DNA from: Desarmillaria ectypa
Taxonomy: Eukaryota; Basidiomycota; Agaricomycetes; Agaricales; Physalacriaceae
Assembly (NCBI GenBank): GCA_030407005.1
Contig: JAUDYN010000001.1
Span: 1,302,001-1,366,000, forward strand
Reading direction: 5' to 3'
Length of the DNA: 64,000 nucleotides
Under the pieces are notes generated by a model, which worked only from the letters and a program-made list of their open reading frames with translations, did not search any database and was not told the DNA's origin. The number at the start of each line of letters is the position of its first letter. Within the stretch, counting starts at the first letter, position 1. This document shows positions 12,001 to 23,373 of the stretch, piece after piece. The translations under genes and the position numbers were made by a program.

Positions 12001-13692
12001 GGATCCGTGCAGCTATAGACACATGACCCTACACACGAGTAAATGGCTAGCTTCGCTGATGCCTCTGAAATTCATCGATGTCAAACGCGACAATTCGTCT
12101 TCTGTGGTGTGAGCTCGTAATCTGTACAATCCGTCGAACGACGTTGACATGTTCTTTTAGTGTTCGTCATCGACCCCACAACGTTTTTTTATCGTTAACG
12201 CACCATGCACCTGCGTGTATCGATGAAGTGTATCCCATTGTCATCGAGGTTACGAATGCCGATAATAGAGAGCTAGAGGTCACAATGGATATACTTCTGC
12301 AGCCCACAGAAGTCGACGATGCAGGTATGCATCCATGCAATCAGAACTTGAGATGTAACTGACGCCATTTTGCAGTCAATTCAATAACTCTCGATGACGA
12401 ACGATCTTCTGGTCTCATTAAGGGCATCTCTTTTGGCGTCCTTGTGCCAGGCGTGAGCTCAATTAAAACCCTGAACCTGTCCAACACAGGTGGAGCTGGA
12501 GATAGGATGATTGATATATCCATTCAGTCAAGGGTAACCTCGAGACATGATTCCAACGAGGATTTGTCCAAGTCAGAAATGGAAGACGTGTCGGAGATTC
12601 TACAGACGCTGACAGTGCGTACTGTCAAAGTGCTGAATGTCGCATATGATGTCGCGTATAGACGTCCTTTGGCCGAACGGTTAGGGCTGGCGGATTTGAA
12701 AAGGTTTGAAGAAGACTTTTGGGATGAGGGTGAAGCGGGAGAGGCTCTCGTAACTCTCAGATTGGAGTGCGCGGGGCCGTGGGCCCTGGAGTTGCAGAAG
12801 GTTGCGCTTGAGAGACAGGTATGATTCAAACAAGATACCGGCCACATGGCTGATTTAACACGTTTTACAGGACAATGATGCTGCAAGAGTCCTAGAAGCG
12901 TCAACCGATATGTTCGATGAAGCGGACTTCTCCTCAGGTTTGCCACTGAACTCTCATTTTGGTTCATTCTGACTATGATTTCAGAATATGTTCCCGGCGA
13001 CGAGTTTTCGGACTCGTGTAGGATAAGCCTACAAGGAGGTGAGCAGCAAACTATTCCTGGTCCAGGTACCTATTTGGTCCAGTGGCGCAGGTACGGACGT
13101 TCGTTAGCTGGTTTGCCCTGAAAAAGTCTAATAACAATTCTGTAGAATACATGACGACGGAACAAGAGGATCGACTTCAACGAGTGTATTCCCACTCCCT
13201 CCACTGCGACCACCCACGGATGGCTTAGTTGGGCTCCTCCATATATCTCCTGTTGCCAGACTACACGAAGCCCTCCCACTAACACTGACGATACGCAATA
13301 ACCATCCTACGCGATCAGCGAGTTGTACCGTCCATGTAGAGCCCGACCCATCTGACGGATTTGTCGTTGCTGGTTTGCGTAGTGGAAGAGTGCCTATCCT
13401 CTTGCCCGGGGCTGAGGAGAAGATACTTTGGAATCTAATACCCGTTGAGTGTGGGTATATCAGGCTCCCTAAGATCAAGGTCATTGACCTCAGGAAATTG
13501 ATCACTAATGCGCAAGGAATGGGAGAAGGTGAGGTGGAGGGTCAGGCGGTTAAAATTGTTGATGCTAGACTTGATCGGAGGAAGGAGAGTGTAGTTGCCG
13601 AGAGTAACGGGACGGAGCAGGAGGTTACAAGACCTACAAATCTAGAGAGCGACTGTGAGGAAGTATGGGGTACAGTGTTGGTGCTACCGTAG
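9001..13692 (+). CDS. TRAPP complex subunit 11 (foie gras/gryzun family)
   Basis: Large TRAPP-associated trafficking protein acting in ER-Golgi transport. The N-terminus MNSYPPELLVQLAPVMFVAGL matches the family. LIAPIWIRKHTTLVPSVFVL corresponds to the conserved foie-gras entry motif. The first intron (about 9601-9645) must end at ...CATAAAG to give MLDDPALDARLTFIRKQSGL. The helical foie-gras domain follows with VRYEYKMACFAEFRGEDEVAL, IRKFGDLSRGWGIGEETFEY and HPGFYYYMAARCTEMRRERF. After that the protein turns beta-rich (PLVLLRHSDAEVDG, VYPIVIEVTNADNRELEVTM), consistent with the gryzun region, and it ends ...EEVWGTVLVLP-stop. About a dozen introns are needed, for a protein of very roughly 1,300 residues. 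No disabling lesion was found. The start is the first ATG of a long uninterrupted exon. Confidence 0.85.
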
Positions 13693-13873
13693 CCTCTTCA
13701 AATTTCGATTAACCTTCACATATATACTATATGGTTTCCATTGATTCGAATCGTCAGGGTATAAATCATGATAGTCGTAAGAGCTTATGCAAGCCAGATC
13801 ATTAATACTTGAACGTTTTTCTAGAATCACCACATTAACAACGATGGTCGGTGATGGCGAGAGTGTCAGACAC

Positions 13874-14610
13874 TTACCTACGAACTCCGCAGCAGAAGCA
13901 CACTCTGGCAGAGAGCGTGATCACAGCAACCCACATTAAAACCACAGCGACTAAAACCATCCAAATTCCGTTACCAAAATCGATTCCGAGGTCAATCTGA
14001 CTTGACAAGCTTGGCAGCTTGTTCTTAAGCGTCAGAACCAAGGCTAGATCCACTCCAAATACGATGGTTCCCAATAGTGCTGTAATGATTGAGAGGACGA
14101 GGGCTACAATGGCTAGCGCATGCGATCCAAGGCACATAGCTGGAATCAGCGCTGCGAGGGATAGCCCCGCTGAAACAATGTGAAGGATAAGGATGACCAG
14201 GAGACCCTTCAAGGCGACCTGGACGAGACTTGCATCTACGTTCACGAGTTCGGTTATTGATGAAGGTATATCATAACCAAGGCTTGGGCCAAAACACACT
14301 CCATCGTTCGTCCACCAAGACGGTGGATTCAGCGCACTAGGAATTCCATCTTAGACTGGGACCAGAAATGTCCATATCATACCCACCTTGTTGCACACAC
14401 ACCCCATACTCCGAACCGCAGCTCTGTCGCAATGCTTGTCGCCGGCTGGTCATTCGGAGCCGTTGAATAGACTCGGATGAGGTATATAGTTTTGATTATC
14501 GACAAGGAAATACCGACGAAGAGCAGGAGCAGGAAAGCAACGAACAATAGCGCTAAAGAGACTATGGAAATCTTGCGGTGGACGGCGAATGGCCTGTGAT
14601 GGGGCTTCAT
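13874..14610 (-). CDS. SUR7/PalI-family four-span membrane protein
   Basis: Two exons. Exon 1 starts MKPHHRPFAVHRKISIVSLA and contains the first membrane span (LALLFVAFLLLLFVGISL). A 49-nt intron (about 14338-14386) leads to SALNPPSWWTNDGVCFGPSLGYD. Three more spans follow: ALKGLLVILILHIVSAGLSL, AIVALVLSIITALLGTIVFG and GIWMVLVAVVLMWVAVITLS. The tail is CFCCGVRR-stop. Four spans with a large first loop containing Cys and Trp is the SUR7/PalI/claudin-like plan. PalI/Rim9 acts in ambient-pH sensing and Sur7 marks eisosomes; which applies cannot be decided here. The stop TAA sits inside a strong AG|GTAAGT donor-like sequence, so a further small C-terminal exon is possible. It converges with TRAPPC11, about 180 bp apart. 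Confidence 0.65.
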
Positions 14611-15008
14611 GCTGGTGGAAAAGTGAGTCGACGCATTTCATGGCGTTTAGGAGCTGACATTATACTACCTGCAACGCTGGACAAAACACCTGGCGGTCCC
14701 CGACCCAACAAGTGTGGAAAAGGAAAATGTGAGGTGATTTTATGCAGCGTGGACTCATTTTACTGGTGGAAGAATTCGAAGCTCCATTGAGTGACTGCAA
14801 TGATCATGCCGTACCGACCGGTGACTACACTAAACATTACAGAAACGCGTCTGGGCCCACAGTATATTCTTCTTCCCTCTTTGGATCAGCCTTGTCTGGA
14901 AAGGCGTGATACAGACACCGACGACACCAAATAAATAGAATAATGGGTACGACACGAGATCTTTATATTTCTTGACAGATGTAGTACGGCACGTACGTAA
15001 TCCCCGGC
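14611..15008. other. intergenic, upstream of SUR7-like gene
   Basis: This stretch of about 400 bp separates the SUR7-like start from the GH12 stop. No gene, RNA or repeat is visible. Confidence 0.4.
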
Positions 15009-16153
15009 TCAAGAAAGTGAAACGGAATAACTGGTTGTCATAAGTTGGGCGTTGCCAGTGAACGGCTCAGTCCCTGCTTGGATTGCCTGGACGTACTATA
15101 TAACAGGAAGATCAACAACTCGGCCTACACTGGAAAAGCATAAAAACGTACTTGAGTCGAAGGAACTCCTTGTTGCGCAACAAGATAGTCTGCCATCTAA
15201 TTCAGTACAGTCTTGAAGGTACGGAGCTATTAATCGACTTCACTGAAGAAATTTTTCAAATCCGCGTTGAAGTTATGGATTTCCGTGGGGCTCACGAAGG
15301 AGATGACCTGCCAGTTCGCATTGGGTCCTCTCCAAACGTTCCAGGAGTGTCCAGCGACGTTTACGTTGGTAGCAATTTGAGAACCGACGGGTTGGATGCT
15401 GGTGGAAGAGTCGCAGGAGAAGTAATTTTAGTTCAAAGCACCAAGTGACTTACCCTCCGAGACCTGATAACCATATCATTCTGTATGGAAAGATGAGAAA
15501 ATCAAGCAAGTGTAAAAGCGACACTCACATTTCGTATGAAGACGCCGTGGACGCCGGGGTACCGCTTGGTGCTACTCCGAACCAGATATCGTATCTGTTC
15601 CTTTATGATCAAACGAGACAACGCCAACACTTACACAACTTACGAGACATCAGCGCGAATACCGCTTGACTGACTCATGTAGCTCCAATTCCAAATAGTT
15701 GGGGCAGTAGTAATTGTAGCTAACTAGCATATTGATTAGATGAATTATCTATACACTGACAAGTTCGACGCACCTGCTTGCCCTTGCTCGTCGCCGACAG
15801 GACATTCGGGTCTTCCATCGTCCGTCAGCGATAAAGTTGTCTTATTCGAGAGAGCGGCATACGTACAGCTTTTGACATTATTGGGGTTGTTCTGCCAGTT
15901 CCAGGTAGTCGACCAGGAAATGCTATTTCCGCTTGTACTTATCAGCGTTGACGTCTGGGATCCAACACCGCTTCCTGCATCCTCTCATCAGTTTCAATCA
16001 ATCGAACATAAGTATCTATAACTTACCGGCACCCCACAAGTTTTGGCAAAGGGAATACTGTCCACCAGTGGCACAATCGTACTGACCAGACAGCGTTTGA
16101 CAACTTGCGATAGCAGACAAGGCAGAGAGCACCAGCAGAGAAGATATAAGCAT
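15009..16153 (-). CDS. GH12 endoglucanase/xyloglucanase, secreted
   Basis: Secreted glycoside hydrolase acting on beta-1,4-glucan or xyloglucan of plant walls. The signal peptide is MLISSLLVLSALSAIASC. The mature enzyme starts QTLSGQYDCATGGQYSLCQN with the family Cys pair. Joined exons give ISWSTTWNWQNNPNNVKS, then YPNVLSATSKGKQ, then LATITTAPTIWNWSYMSQ and IRADVSYDIWFGVAPSGTPA. The catalytic nucleophile region SSYEIMIWLSGLGG follows, then GSQIATNVNVAGHSWNVWRG and the acid/base region YVQAIQAGTEPFTGNAQLMT. It ends SYSVSLS-stop. About eight introns of 45-60 nt are needed. Both catalytic Glu residues (in YEIMIW and GTEPF) are present. The intron between KNFF and ADYLVAQQGVPST has no ordinary GT donor in the right phase; GTCGAT is the best fit. 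The start was chosen by the signal peptide. Confidence 0.88.
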
Positions 16154-16209
16154 GATTGAATCCTGAATTCACCGAGGATGGAGTGAAGGCTTTCTACGTC
16201 GCATAGTGG

Positions 16210-16217
16210 ATTTATAT
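16210..16217 (-). promoter_or_regulatory. candidate TATA box of GH12 gene
   Basis: ATATAAAT on the minus strand lies about 57 bp upstream of the GH12 start codon, a normal distance for a fungal TATA element. Confidence 0.4.
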
Positions 16218-17375
16218 CCTTGAGCAAAATAGATTTGCCGTGCGTAGCAACCTGAGGGAGAAACTCGGAGCAACTGTTGGTAAGTTTCGCCACCAAATTC
16301 CGTACATAACGATGCCAAAGCACAGAATTATTCGTTATTATCCATGGTTCTTGCGCTATCCGAGTATGTGCAGAGAACTTGCCGCATTCCAAACAGTGCT
16401 TGAATTGCGTGGAGGAAGAGAGCACCCAAAATCTTGCCAAACTTGGAAAGAAATCCGGATTGCAGCCGGATATACGGGCCGGACGTCGGGTGCCGGGCCA
16501 TCTTCAAGTTCTGATAAGTTGGCCGTCATGTCCATTGGAGTCCTGCTTCTAAGTATCTGTCCGACATGCGATGCATATCGGAACGTCTTGGCATGTTGCC
16601 TAGGCACGTCTAGCCGCTCTCGACATTTGTACGACGGTACGTATTATATAAGTCGCCAAGGCCTCCTTTTTTAGGATTTGGAGACGAATTTGCGGGGCAC
16701 TATTGCGAAGTTCCCGAAGATGGGGTAATGAATAGAGGGTTGACGAACCAAACCTGTATTTCTTGCGTCGGCCTTTTCTCTGGCTCGCTCAGTGCGTTTT
16801 CGGAATTTCGGGAAATCAGGAGACTCAGAACTTCTTCGAGGCTTTAATTAAAACTTGCTGAGGAGGCAATCCGGTTGATCAAAACTTAAACCAACGTTAA
16901 CGATCAGTGAGTAGTTCGTCCGGATCATATAGGGCTGAATTATTGTACATTATCGTGCAAGTCTGCTGTCTGTTCGGTCAAATCCTGGCTGATATTCGGG
17001 TTACGTTCCTACTATTTGGATGATGTGATACCACTGAAAGGATGACGAATGGGGCCTCGTGAGTAAACTGATACCGTGTTGACACGTATTTAAGGTGGCT
17101 GCAGCCTGTGGGCGATACATACAGTCCTTGTTTTAGCTTTGTACAGGCCATCGACTGCATTGTTTCCTCTAGGACAACAAGTATTTTTTCGTATCGAGCA
17201 CTAGCTTCCTGTCAACTTTTTAATGCAATGATTACTATTGGCGCAAATTCAGGTCAAGGTCCCGCCAAGACTAAAACGTATTTGAAATAACGGACAAATC
17301 GGATCAGTGAGGCGTGGGCGTTTATTTGTTAGTATTGGGAAGAACAAATATTGTAGATCTTCGACTGCAACTGCC
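16218..17375. other. long divergent intergenic region
   Basis: About 1.15 kb between the GH12 gene and the membrane-protein gene. A plus-strand frame (16240-16674) and a minus-strand frame (16356-16607) overlap each other here, but neither has motifs or conserved-looking composition. I see no supportable gene, RNA or repeat. Confidence 0.4.
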
Positions 17376-19141
17376 ATGCTATTGAAGGCAGCTGCCTTCC
17401 TGTCCATCGTTTTACATGGTGTGATAGCCGATACAGAGATACCAGGGTATGTGTGTTTTTCTGGTTCATACATCTCAACTTCATGTTTACAGTTTGGATG
17501 CTGATCCATACCTGCAATATCGACCAGCATATGCTCGCTCACTCCCCATTCAAATCTTGCTCACCGGGATCGTCTTGACCCTCGTCGCCGTTCTATTTAT
17601 TCATCTCATATTCACGGCACAGTACCATTGGCCATTGGCCCCCGTGAACTATGTCTTGCAAATGTCTGGTGTCACTACCCTCCTTATATCTCTCATCGCT
17701 ACGCTGCATGTTGTACTCTCGGCAACACTGGAAGAAAGTCAAAAATGGCCCTACATGCTATCGTATATCGCTGTCAATGTACCCCCGATGGCTATGGGCG
17801 AGACCACGGTATGGACTACGGCCGAGTTAGCGACATGGTTAATCATGAATGCCACAACGTCTGGACTCATTCAGGTGCGTTTGTTTTAACTATATATGAA
17901 TGGTTATCTGTATTGAGGCCTACAGATAACTCACATACAATTCCTGACACTTTTATACCCTTCTCGACTAGAAGGAAGACTTATTTTTTCTCTGCTAAGT
18001 GCGGTGCAATTGTCCTATCTTATTGGCAGTCGGCTCATACTTTATAGTACCTTTGGCTGTGATGGCTGCCGTCATGCAACTCACACCAATATCGGGCAAT
18101 CATCAAGTAAAAGATGTTGCCACGGCTATCCGAAATGTCTGCAATGCGACACTTTCTCTCCTGTTCACGGTGGCTCTTTTTGTATGGGGCATACTCGTGA
18201 ATCGCAAACAAGCCTGGCGTACAGATGGTGGTACGGCGGCTTTTGGCTGTGCCGCTCTTTCACTGGCCCTCGTTAGTACAGCTCTCAATTTTCTGTACAT
18301 TCCGAGGGAAGAAGAATACGTCTGGCTTCCGGGATTGATGTGGGCGGTCGTGCTATGGCAAAGCTTTTTGGGATGGTGGTGGTGGGTTGGTGCCGGGACT
18401 GGGACGAATTACGATCTCCCAGAAAGGAGAGAAGGGAGACGGGAGAAGAGGAAACGGGCCTTAAAAGAGCATCGCAAAGGAACCCGAGAGCGCGCACAAC
18501 TAGTATGGCGTGGCGTTACGGGTGCTTTCAGTGTTCGACAAGAAGGCGTGGAGTTGACTTCAGCAACAGTTCGTCGCTGTTCAGTACCACATGCTCACGA
18601 TTCTCGTTCGACGTCACCCGAGACACCTCGGTCTCTCTCCGAAGGTCGTCATGCTGCTTCATCGTCTACCGCTTCATTTACGTCTACCGGAACTCTTCCC
18701 CGTATCCTTCCGGCGGTAGTCCACCGCTGGTATGCACTACTCCGGCAAGCACATGTAGCTGCTACTCGACAACAAGCCATCGAACGCGCAGATCGAATTC
18801 GGGAGCTTGAAGAGGCGGGTGTTCCCCGCTCCACTCACACAGGCTGGGGCTTAGGCAGCTTCGCTTGGAGGTCAGGAAGAACTCGGCAGCACAGACGCGC
18901 GGTAGAGCTTGACAGATATCCCACACGAAATTCCCAGCAGGAACAAAATGGGACTGCTTCATGCCAGGAAACCGATATAACATCGATCGGGGAAGACAGT
19001 CATGACGAATTGGAGGACCAGAATCGTCCAGATGAACCCCCCTCAGAAACAATACAGCGTGAAGCGACAGCTCCTCGTCGGTCATTGTGGTGGTGGGGAC
19101 CTTTGGGTCGTTGGCGTCTGCAAGACTCGACTGTCTACTAG
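17376..19141 (+). CDS. conserved multipass membrane protein, unknown function
   Basis: Four exons give about 540 residues. The N-terminus MLLKAAAFLSIVLHGVIA is a signal peptide or first anchor. Introns of 44 nt (about 17448-17491), 52 nt (about 17875-17926) and 50 nt (about 18000-18049) join the frame as IPG-LDADPYLQYRP, GLIQ-ITHIQFLTLLYP and SLL-IPLAVMAAVMQ. About seven hydrophobic spans follow, including LPIQILLTGIVLTLVAVLFI, TLLISLIATLHVVLSAT, ATLSLLFTVALFVWGILV and LMWAVVLWQSFL. The last span ends in the striking GWWWWVGAGTG. The C-terminal 200 residues are soluble, basic and Ser/Arg-rich (RREKRKRALKEHRKGTRERA). The topology suggests a seven-span protein with a cytosolic tail. I cannot assign a named family. 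Confidence 0.7.
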
Positions 19142-19764
19142 GCATCTTTGGTATGTACCGCCAATGTAACTATAGGTGTACAATAAGAGTTCCAGGCACT
19201 AGTATATATCCATTTGGACAATCAACATTTATGAGACTATCTAGCAAATGTATCATGTACAGCGCCGCATACTTCGTCGCGATATCGTTTTGTGGTAATA
19301 ACTTCCACGACATACGTGGGCAAGGTTGAAGTCAAGCAACGGAAGACGTGCCAGCTTGGCGTCGTACTTGAATAGAAGGGGCTATAACAAAAGATACTAG
19401 GATTCGAAGACATCACCGTCCTGCGAGTAAGGGCATACACAGATGGTCCTGGACTACTGCGTTGTGCTAATAAGTGACATTGCGGTGGGTGGGAAAAGGG
19501 AAAGTAAGTCACCGAAAAGCGGCCCAATGATAGGAGATCTACTTGCTAGGCATAACCTGTGGGATATATTGATTTTGTCGCCGCCCCTTATGCTTCGGAA
19601 TACCAAGGGAGCTTGCTTTGGTTCTCTCGGCATCCTATGTTAGCCGAGGGATTCTAGCAAGACCGTATTATTAGGGTATGATTATTTAAAACTACCGTGG
19701 GTATATCATTATGTTCCTGACTATCCGTAGTACCACTTATCTGGTGTAAATGAATGTGCGTCTT
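19142..19764. other. intergenic region, no gene seen
   Basis: About 620 bp between the convergent membrane-protein gene and the first P450 pseudogene. Short open frames on both strands show no motifs. Nothing else is visible. Confidence 0.4.
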
Positions 19765-21429
19765 TCACTCGAGTCTCTTGGTTATAACCACCTCGAAATC
19801 GTTGATGGGAGAAGATATGCCAAGGGTGGGAGCGTTCAGGTCGGGTCGAGGTATCTTTGCACCTTCTGCCAACTTAATGTCGTACTTGAACAAAAGGGCT
19901 CTAACGAAGGAAAGAACCTCATATGAGGCAAAGAATCGACCGGGACAGAGAGAAGCTCCTCCACTACATGGTCGAACTAACTTCGCATCACCCCTCATGA
20001 GGCCATTCGCAGGTTCTCAGATGAACCTATCTGGAACGAACTCTTCGATGTCTGGTCCCCAGATGCCTGCATCCCAGTGATGTGGACGAACGGGGCACTT
20101 GACCACGGCGCCTTGCGGAAGGTGCAATCAGACATGATGGTGTCTTCCATCACAAGCCGGGTAGACATTGAAGAGGAGAATATTCGAAGGGTTTCGTTGA
20201 AAGTTGAACGGAGGAGGGGGATCGTTTACTAGAAGCTCCACGTTGATGACCCTTCCATTGCTATCGAACGCAGTAGCAGTCGACTTGCGAATACGATCCG
20301 CGAGTCCAGGAAATGTCGTAATCTGCAGGAGAAGCCAAAAGGATACAGGATTGGAGTTCGCCTGGAGCCTGATGTGGGATACCATGGCATGGGTCAGTAT
20401 ATTTCAATGATATTCACGGAGCCATAGACACTTACGCGTTCCATACACTGAATGTTCCAACACCAATGTCATGAGCCGACGTTGTACCCGCCTCAGACAT
20501 CATCCTTTGGAGCGCTGCTACCCACCAGATGGCGTCCTTTTGTTTCGTATCTTTGTCTCGGTATACCCGTTCAAATACTCTAATGAGCCTGTCCCTATTT
20601 GCATTCTGCTTTCTCAACAGAATGCAAGGAAGACCTATTACGAATGTGAAGAAATCTGAGTTGAACTGGAAGTTGTAATCGAGAAGGTTAGGTTCTTCTT
20701 CCAGTATTTGCGGACCCATCATGACGATGGTCGATGCGGTGCCTAGTACAGTTCTGGCCCAGTCATGCAGCGGGACCTTTATTCCCCCTGGGGATGCGGT
20801 GATTTTCGCGTCCTCTTTGACAAGCTCTACGCTGATGCATTCAAGAAAGGAGGTGATGAGCTCGTTCAAAGCATGTCTTTCCTTCAGAGTACTACGGTAG
20901 AATGGATGAAAGCTCTCCAGTAAAGAAGAGTGGGGACCGTCGTGTTCGTATGCGATCATATCTCTGCCCTCCTTCGAGATGTCAAACACGGAGCCGAAGC
21001 CGTAGAGGATGAGAGGACCGAACGACAAGCTTTTCGCGCGGTATACTGCTGATACATCTTTCCTTGCAGTGACGATCTGAGTGTGATATAGTTAGGTAGT
21101 GCCGATTCCAAAGATATAGTATATAGATGTATATTCGCTACCCCATCAACGTTTATAAGACTGGTCACGTATCAGGAGAGAACATTCTGTAACGGGTTCA
21201 ACGATGGGGCCCCTAGAGAGATGAAGAGATAATAACGAACCTTGCCGCATTGTATACCTCACAGACTTTCGACGGTACCATATAGCATGGTCTACGGAAG
21301 GTATCAAATAAGGAAGAACAGAGACTCATTGAACGCTTGCGCCAGAGCATTGTGCTGGCGATGAAGTGCGAAAATTGCGCCTATGCCGACGGTGAGGATG
21401 GCGATCCAAGCATCGACGGTGGTGGGCAT
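19765..21429 (-). pseudogene. cytochrome P450 pseudogene, copy 1
   Basis: A nearly full-length P450. The N-terminal membrane anchor is MPTTVDAWIAILTVGIGAIF. An internal exon at about 20432-21028 carries LSFGPLILYGFGSVFDISKE and ILEEEPNLLDYNFQF, and the C-terminal exons carry the heme region. Comparison with copy 2 (24326-25981) shows the damage. There is a one-base deletion in the FRK-GAVVKCPVRP segment (about 20106-20112), an in-frame TGA at 20017-20019 where copy 2 has Arg in FIRESANG, and another frame change near 20165-20180. Exons near the N-terminus (21050-21350) carry several stops. The heme signature is also altered: CSGGASLCPG where copy 2 has FGGGTSLCPG, although the Cys ligand remains. 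Function is therefore almost certainly lost. The nearest named group may be the CYP7/8-like fungal P450s, but that is uncertain. Confidence 0.85.
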
Positions 21430-21919
21430 GGTAAAAGTACCGTGCACGCAGTATCGCGTCCTCGATACTCCTGAGCTATGCCAGGAAATTTATTTAGGCT
21501 ATGTTTGACGCTCCGCCTCGACAGGCGCGATCGCCAAGGCACAGGTGTATAAGCTGGCAGCAATATTCTGGGCCTAGGAAAGAATTCATTCTCAACAGCA
21601 TTCCACCTGAAATAGAGAAGTGAAAAATAGTATCAGAAGCCCAAATAAGTGCAGAATGACCTACAAGAAGGAGTCGTCTTTCACACTTTAATGATGACTT
21701 CAACTAATATCAAGAACCTCGACTCCGTCCAGATCGAGTACTTTGCGGCGGGACGATACCGTGCCGGGCGGTGAAGCCAGCCGGCCGAAGTATGCTTTAC
21801 ATGTAGGTCAGTGCCACCAGCAATACCATTCGAGCTGGATCCTGAAACGAGGGAATGCTGCAACTAACGATGATGCGGTTCAAATTGAGGCTATTCTAAG
21901 GACCTCAACTTGGTAATTA
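21430..21919. other. intergenic region between P450 copy 1 and MFS relic
   Basis: About 490 bp with no supportable coding frame. It would contain the former promoter of P450 copy 1. Confidence 0.4.
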
Positions 21920-23373
21920 TTATAGTGTATAGAAATGCACCCGGGACCTGTCTCCTCTCGACTTCTTGTTCTGGCACCAAAAGTACGCAGTCAAGATACC
22001 AAGTAGAACAAGCAGAAGTGCCTGGAGTAAAATAGTTGTAATCATCCCCGGGATATAATTCGGAGAGTCTTTCTGACGACAAATAGTAGTCGCAATGACC
22101 CCGCCAATTCCGCCGAAACTAGCCATGATCGCCGTAGTAACAGCTCGCTTTGAGTACGAGACAGAGTTGTTCGAGGCCTGACCATTTATATGAGAATTGA
22201 CGCTGGACAGCGTGGTGAACACACATAAATATGCAAGAATCCCAAGAATACATTCTGCTGAGCCTGCGCCGGCCAGGAATGTTCCTTGAGGAGGAGTACA
22301 TGAAAGGTTCCAGAGAATCAAAAAAGAGAAAGGTTTTCGGACTCACCAGTGTAACGCCAGACCGGAAGGCGGGTATAGGCTGTCAAGACCAAGCCGATTA
22401 TAGTTATCAATGTTTGTATGGCAATAAACAAGGCTCTCATATGATATCTGTCGGACAACCACGCAAATGACATGACACTAACTGCCCGCAGGATATATCT
22501 CATGAGGAGCTGGTTTCTTTGGTACAGATTCCTGGACACGTACCACGAAAATATATGGGGGAGCGCTCTTTCCAGAACGAAGGCCGTTAGCATACCGATG
22601 GACCTAATCAAAGGAACTTACAAGCAACAGGGACATCTCAAATTTTACATCCCATTCCGCTCAAGATCAGAGGTAGGGAAAGTCTGCACCGAATTTCATC
22701 AGTCAAGGTGATATAACCGGAAGTCGGAAGGAATGAGATGACGAACCCAACCACATACACCGGGACAGCGATGCACATATACATAAAGGCTGCGTTACCA
22801 TGACCGATAGATGTCGGAAATGCGAGTCAAGACACCCACCGTACATCCAAATCTTCCAATCGCGGAGGTGCAGCAAACAATTCCCTTCAGTGGATCAGGC
22901 AACGAATCACCATGGTCTTCTCCAATGCGCTGCAACACCAGGGTAGTCTGTTCTGCAGTAAGGAAGTCATTCCTGTCAGGAAAGTTGGGGACATATATCC
23001 AGGAATCAGCTCCAAAAATAACGGTGACCATCCCTTCGATGATCTATGAACATATGCAAGAATCAACGATCTTTAGCGTCCAGTCCGAACTCACAAGGAT
23101 CCAGGACCACTTGGCGAGACCTCTTTTGCCCTCAAGACGACTCGGAGCGTATGCAAAGATGGAGCTGAAGCTACTAGCGGCAGATGTTACTCGGCAGTTC
23201 ACTAGATTAGCATCGGGGTGATTATCGATGTGCCAAGGGAAGGTTACCCATACCCGCGAGACGCGCCACGCCATGTTGCCTCTGTCAATGGGAGATGGCG
23301 CGTAAAGGGTTCCAAGCAAGGGTAATATCCGCCAGTCGATGCGACGCCTGTTAAATTTGAATATGGTGTTCAA
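21920..23373 (-). pseudogene. MFS transporter relic (DAL5/allantoate permease type)
   Basis: The N-terminal piece FNRRRIDWRILPLLGTLYA followed by IDRGNMA is the family start. Within about 25 residues the sequence jumps to SSIFAYAPSRLEGKRGLAKW, so roughly 130 residues covering spans 2-5 are missing. After an intron, EGMVTVIFGADSWIYVPNFP and DRNDFLTAEQTTLVLQRIGE are intact. One base is then lost after DPLKG: the homologous continuation LLHLRDWKIWMYG sits in another frame. The C-terminal half (FAWLSDRYHMRALFIAIQTL, GILAY, YSKRAVTTAIMASFGGIGGV) is readable across introns and ends about 21920. A deletion plus a frameshift make this a pseudogene. DAL5-type carriers take up small organic anions or vitamins. 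It lies between two broken P450s. Confidence 0.75.

Noticed and set aside
16240..16674. Plus-strand frame of 144 codons upstream of GH12
   Set aside because: The composition and lack of motifs suggest chance; it overlaps the GH12 promoter.
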